Below, piece after piece: positions 59,645 to 64,000 of a stretch of 64,000 nt of DNA. The translations under genes were made by a program, and so were the position numbers. Below the pieces are notes generated by a model. That model was not told the DNA's origin. It made no database searches and saw only the letters and a list, made by a program, of their open reading frames with translations. The DNA lies in contig NC_082684.1 of the NCBI RefSeq assembly GCF_949987515.2, forward strand, positions 18,963,701 to 19,027,700. The letters are read 5' to 3'. Numbering within the stretch: the stretch's first letter is position 1; each line of letters starts with the position of its first letter. The DNA is from Delphinus delphis (lineage: Eukaryota; Chordata; Mammalia; Artiodactyla; Delphinidae).

Positions 59645-59830
59645 TGTATAATGCACTTCAGTATGCTTTTCATGTGGGCGATCTCATTTAGTCTTCCCAC
59701 AATACTCTGCTTAAGTATGATTCTTTCAATGAAGGATTCTTCATAAGCAATTGAAGATTAGGTTAGATAAATTGGCCAAGACCACACAATGAGAAGAAAT
59801 TAGCAGAACTTCGACTTCAGCACATTCCTT
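59645..59830 (-). mobile_element. MIR SINE
   Basis: Reverse MIR: ATGTGGGCGATCTCATTTAG, TCTTCCCACAATACTCTGCT and GCCAAGACCACACAATGAGA. Confidence 0.6.
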
Positions 59831-60411
59831 TTCCTCCAGGGTCATGCCTTTTTTCTGCTACAAGCTGCCTTGTGTCCCATCTCCACCAGGATTCTTCCTT
59901 AAAACACACAGATGGCATGCTCTTAATTCATTTTAGGTATTTGTGAGCCTTTTTCCTGGGTGACCAAGCACAGGTCTGCATGTTATACACATGATACAGT
60001 GGCCCAGCAGTTATGTCCCCCAGAAGATATGTGGTGCTTTTTCTGATCTCTCCCATTGGTCTAATTTTTCTTCTCATCCTTCAATTTCTTGCCATTTTTT
60101 CCCCTTTTCTCTATACTTTCTCCATTCAGTGCTGTTTCTTGGGGATTTGGTGAGAGGAAAATGAGTTAGGATTAGATCATTGGGTAAGTAAGTGAGGGAA
60201 GAAAGCTGAAGCATTTTGTTTTTCTTTTCTTCTGACCAACTAAATGAACATATATGATTGATAGGTTTTTATTATTTCCAAGGGCCTAGTGGTTAAAAAT
60301 CTGATAAATGTACTTTCTTAAAATGCAACTTAAATGGAATATAGCTTATCTCTTATCTCTTTATACAAAGAGACTGGGAAAGAAAAGAGCAAAAAGTATG
60401 CTGGCGTACTT
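59831..60411. other. Unassigned intergenic sequence
   Basis: Pyrimidine-rich around 60040-60130. No gene or nameable repeat. Confidence 0.45.
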
Positions 60412-61905
60412 AAGGAGGCAAAGACCTGTACTTCAAAAACTAAGACACTGATGAAAGAAATTGAAACGGACACAAACAGATAGAAAGATACACCATGTTC
60501 TTAGATTGGAAGAATCAATATTGTTAAAATGGCCATACTACCCAAGGCAATCTTGTATTCAGTGCAATCCCTATCAAATTACCAATGACATTTTTCACAA
60601 AACTGTAACAAAAAATTTAAAAATTTGTATGGAAACATGAAAAACCCCAAATACCCAAAACAATCTTGAGAAAAAAGAATGGAGCTGGAGGAGCATGCTC
60701 CCTGACCTTAGACTATACTACAAAGCTACAATAATCAAAACAGTATAGTGCTGGCACAAAAACAGATACCTAGATCAATGGAACAGGATAGAAAGCCCTG
60801 AAATGAACCCATGCACTTATGGTCAATTAATCTATGAAAAATGAGGCAACAGTATACAATGGAGACGACAGTCTCTTCAATAAGTGGCGCTGGGAAAACT
60901 GGATAACTACATGTAAAAGAATGAAATTAAAACATTCTCTAACACCATATACAAAAATAAACTCAAAATGGATTAAAGACCTAACTGTAAAACTGGATAC
61001 TCTAACACTCCTAGAGGAAAACATAGGCAGAACACTCTTTGACATAAATCACAGCAATATTTTTTTGGATCCATTTCCTAGAGTAATGGAAATAAAAGCA
61101 AAAATAAATAAATGGAACCTAATTAAATTTAAAAGCTTTTGCACAGCAAAGGAAACCATAAACAAAATGAAAAGACAACATATGGAATGGCAGAAAATAT
61201 TTGCAAACGATGTGACAAACAAGGGATTGAGTTCCAAAATATACAAACAGCTCATGCAACTCAATATCAAAAAAACAAACAACCCAATCAAAAATGAACA
61301 GAAGACCTAAATAGACATTTCTCCAAAGAAGACATACAGATGGCCAATAGGCACATGAAAAAATGCTCAATATCACTAATTATTAGAGAAACGCAAATCA
61401 AAACTACCATGAGGTATCACCTCACACCAGTCAGAATGGCTGTCATCAAAAACTCTACAAATAATAAATGCTGGGGAGGGTGTTGAGAAGAGGGAACCCT
61501 CTTGCACTGTTGGTGGGAATGTAAATTGATACAATCACTATGGAGAACAGTATGGAGGTTCCTTAAATAATTTAAAATAGAGTTGCTATGTGATCCAGCA
61601 ATCCTACTCCTGGGTATATATCTGGAAAAGATGAAAACTGTAATTCAAAAAGATGCATGCACCCCAGTGTTCATAGCAGCACTATTTACAATAGCTAAGA
61701 CGTGGATGCAACTTAAGTGTAAAAGTGAATGAAATAATGTCAATTGCAGCAACGTGGATGGACCTATTGATCATCATACTAAGTAGGTCAGACAGAGAAA
61801 GACAAATATCATGTAATACCATTTGTATGTGGAATCTTAAAAATTGGTACAAAGGAACTTACTTATAAAACAGAAAGAGACTCACAGACATAGAAAATGA
61901 CATTT
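60412..61905 (+). mobile_element. Older L1 fragment: ORF2 C-terminal half and start of 3'UTR
   Basis: It begins in the frame equivalent to KDLYxENxKTLMKEI and follows ORF2 through IPCS-, NAIPIKL- and [16 protein letters not shown] segments to the Cys-rich region and 3'UTR (GACTCACAGACATAGAAAAT). The best continuous frame, 60834-61310, reads [20 protein letters not shown] at its start and is about 158 codons. Frameshifts and stops interrupt the rest. It is 5'-truncated, lacks the 3' terminus and poly(A), and has a roughly 70-bp internal loss near 61720. It is older than the L1 at 1-6122. Confidence 0.88.
60834..61310 (+). pseudogene. L1 ORF2p C-terminal fragment
   Basis: The 158-codon open frame is collinear with the region of the young L1's ORF2 from its [12 protein letters not shown] motif to [12 protein letters not shown]. 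Here the motif reads [12 protein letters not shown] and [12 protein letters not shown], then a stop. It lacks any catalytic domain and is a relic, not a gene. Confidence 0.9.
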
Positions 61906-64000
61906 CCATCTATAACACCTTGTTCCATTTTGCAGCCCACATATAGCAATATTGTCATCGTTATATGTTTAACTTGTTCCCAGATTGGTTAGTCATGGGT
62001 ATGTATTGCCAAGTATGGTATGTTACACAGAGGAAAATCACTTTGGGCAAGAAGAAGCTTATGCATATGTGTGTGTTGTTGTTGTGGAGGATAGTTGTTC
62101 ATGAAGGCTCAATCCTTAGACTGGAGAACAACACTCTGAAGACATTTGAGTTACTGCAGGAAACAATGAAAGGAAGGAAACATTAGTCAAGAGTGAAAGG
62201 CACCATATGTCCTCCAGTACCTAGGCACAACAGGGAGTCAACCTAATAGCTATCTTCATGCACCCTTCTGTGTTTAGGTATCGAGGACATATGGTATATT
62301 TCACCCTGAACTGTGAATTTCCTAAAACAGCTGTAATGTTCTTTTAATGTAGTTTGTGTGGGTCATTATATACAAGAAGAGATGTTTAAAGCACCCCCTT
62401 TCTCCCACTCACAGTAATCAGAGGACATTTATACTTGTCAATGTATGCTTCTAACTATTGAATTATTCCAGCTTTGCTATGTTACCTGCCCAACCCCTTC
62501 CTTTTTCCTCTCTCCCGTTCTCCACATATCTATTTTTCTCTCTTCATTTCTCGATCTGATTCCCTTTTCCTCTTTTTCTATTTTCCATAGTTAGTAAACG
62601 GTAAATTTGAGGAAAGGGAGTGAAAACTCTTTCAAGTTGTCTTTAAAGTAACAGCTTGCATATCAAAACTGTTTGTGTACACTTTTATTTTTAAAATATT
62701 GAACACAATTTGTATCTCAATTTCAAGTTTTGGATTTCAAACATATTAGTCAAAGTAGGAAGCTGTGTTCATTATCTCCTAAACCGTCATTTTTTTCCTT
62801 AGGGACATTTTATGCTTCTTCCGAATTCAGCACAGCCAGTTCTGATATGCAACCTGTGACTTAGAAATAGTTTAATGGGATTCGTAGATTCAAACAGTAA
62901 AATACACCCTGATTGTGAGACTGAGAAAGAGAAACTTATGAAGGTTGAGGGGAGAGTAAATCAAGATAAAAATCATATAAACCTATAGTAAAGGGTATGG
63001 ATGAAAGATATACTTTCAGGGAGATATTTCTGATGTGAAATTAATTTGGCATAAGTGTAACAGCTAAGGAGACAGTTCATCCAAAATCGATGAAGATGAT
63101 TGATAGCTCAAATAAGACACAAATGACACTATCTTAGAGAACAATTATTTCTCGTTTTGTTGGGGGATGGGGGCATGAAAACTTACAGTACTCAATAAGG
63201 ACCTAAATAATTACTTACTTAAATTAATAGTGACTCAAAATTTAAAAAGGAAATACTGGTATGTAATGGAACGGAACACTACAACTTCACATGAGGACAT
63301 TTTATTATAGTTTTGAATTATGATAAATGGCAGAACTGCCTCATTTTAAATGAATTTACTTAACTTAAATCTACGTAGTTCTATTCTTTGAAAATAGAGT
63401 TTTTAAATATTTTTCTTAGTTATGGTAGTGGGAGAGATGTAACCATATTTTTCCTTAAAGATTAAGGAACTGAAATGCACACACAGAAGTGTTCAAACCA
63501 GTCTTTATTAACAAAGCCACCTGCTCTCAGCTCAGAGATCTTTGCATTTGGTAATAAATGGAGCTGGATGGGTACAGATTAGGTTGCAAATTCTTCCAGG
63601 CATTTTCTTTAGTGAAAAAAAAAAAGTTTTTTTGGAACATACTATATGCTCTAACCACATTCAAATGTTTTAACATCAATCAAATAGCTTTTCAGAAGGG
63701 CACAATTGCATTAAAGCTAATTTTACTACCTTGAATTTATGATACTTAATGTCTACAAAAGGTTTGCTTTTGTTCAATTTCTGATAAAAGGATTAACCAA
63801 GTAAAACAAAGCAAAAGAAATACGATATGGCAGTCTCCTTGAGAAAACATATTGCTTGATTGGCATAAGTATTTCTAAAGGTTTGTACAAGATCTTTATG
63901 ACAAGCAAGTTTATGTATACTCATTAAAGTAGGAGAAAATTATTAATATTAATTACTCAGCGTCTTTTGCTATATAAAGTGACATTTATTTAAAACTATT
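61906..64000. other. AT-rich intergenic sequence, no feature seen
   Basis: About 2.1 kb. A 73-codon plus frame at 61965-62186 has no recognisable domain. I cannot name any repeat here. Confidence 0.5.

Noticed and set aside
1..64000. CRISPR array, prokaryotic operon or phage-like system
   Set aside because: All repeat families are mammalian; there are no spaced direct repeats of CRISPR form and no compact gene clusters.

Overview
This is a gene-poor, repeat-rich piece of mammalian nuclear DNA. I see no intact host protein-coding gene, no tRNA or rRNA gene and no CRISPR array. The lineage is suggested by the repeats. Young tRNA-derived SINEs of the CHR type (starting GGGCTTCCCTGGTGG) are inserted with clean target-site duplications, next to a cetartiodactyl-type L1. 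I see no BovB/Bov-tA/BOV-A2 repeats (expected in ruminants) and no PRE-1 SINEs (expected in pig). A whale or dolphin is the best fit; hippopotamus cannot be excluded. The lineage call is inference from repeat content.

Layout. 1-6122: a nearly full-length, young L1 on the minus strand. It has a 3'UTR running off the left edge, a broken ORF2, a frameshifted ORF1 and a 2.3 kb GC-rich 5'UTR. It is inserted in a much older minus-strand L1 (6123-7230). 7.3-16.3 kb: L2, MIR, a hAT transposon with its 8-bp duplication, a 5'-truncated processed retrocopy (11.06-11.87 kb), three short-form CHR SINEs, an MLT1-type LTR and a truncated L1 3' end. 16-37 kb: AT-rich, mostly old L2/MIR/L1M/DNA-transposon debris and unassigned sequence, with one long-form CHR SINE (19.5 kb) and one stub (34.9 kb). 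37-42.2 kb: GC-richer, with a short CHR SINE, a MER1-like hAT element with TSD, an L1 3' end, and two LTR-like stretches. 45.66-45.83 kb: a compact CpG cluster with CGCG-box, E2F-like and splice-donor motifs, the only place that looks like a host promoter. 46-60 kb: mostly ancient repeats, two long-form CHR SINEs, an MLT1-type LTR and simple repeats including 33 TA units. 60.4-61.9 kb: an older plus-strand L1 fragment. 61.9-64 kb: no assignable features.

How the parts work together. No gene network is visible. L1 machinery (not necessarily this copy, whose ORF2 lacks the reverse-transcriptase core) accounts for the SINEs, the L1 tails and the retrocopy. Old L2/MIR/hAT/Tigger/MaLR layers are ancestral mammalian insertions. 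I did not find a convincing undescribed biological system. The points most worth checking are the CpG promoter candidate at 45.7 kb, the chimeric 5' end of the retrocopy at 11.06 kb, and the RT-deleted L1. Repeat names rest on recognition by eye; boundaries without a stated TSD are approximate.
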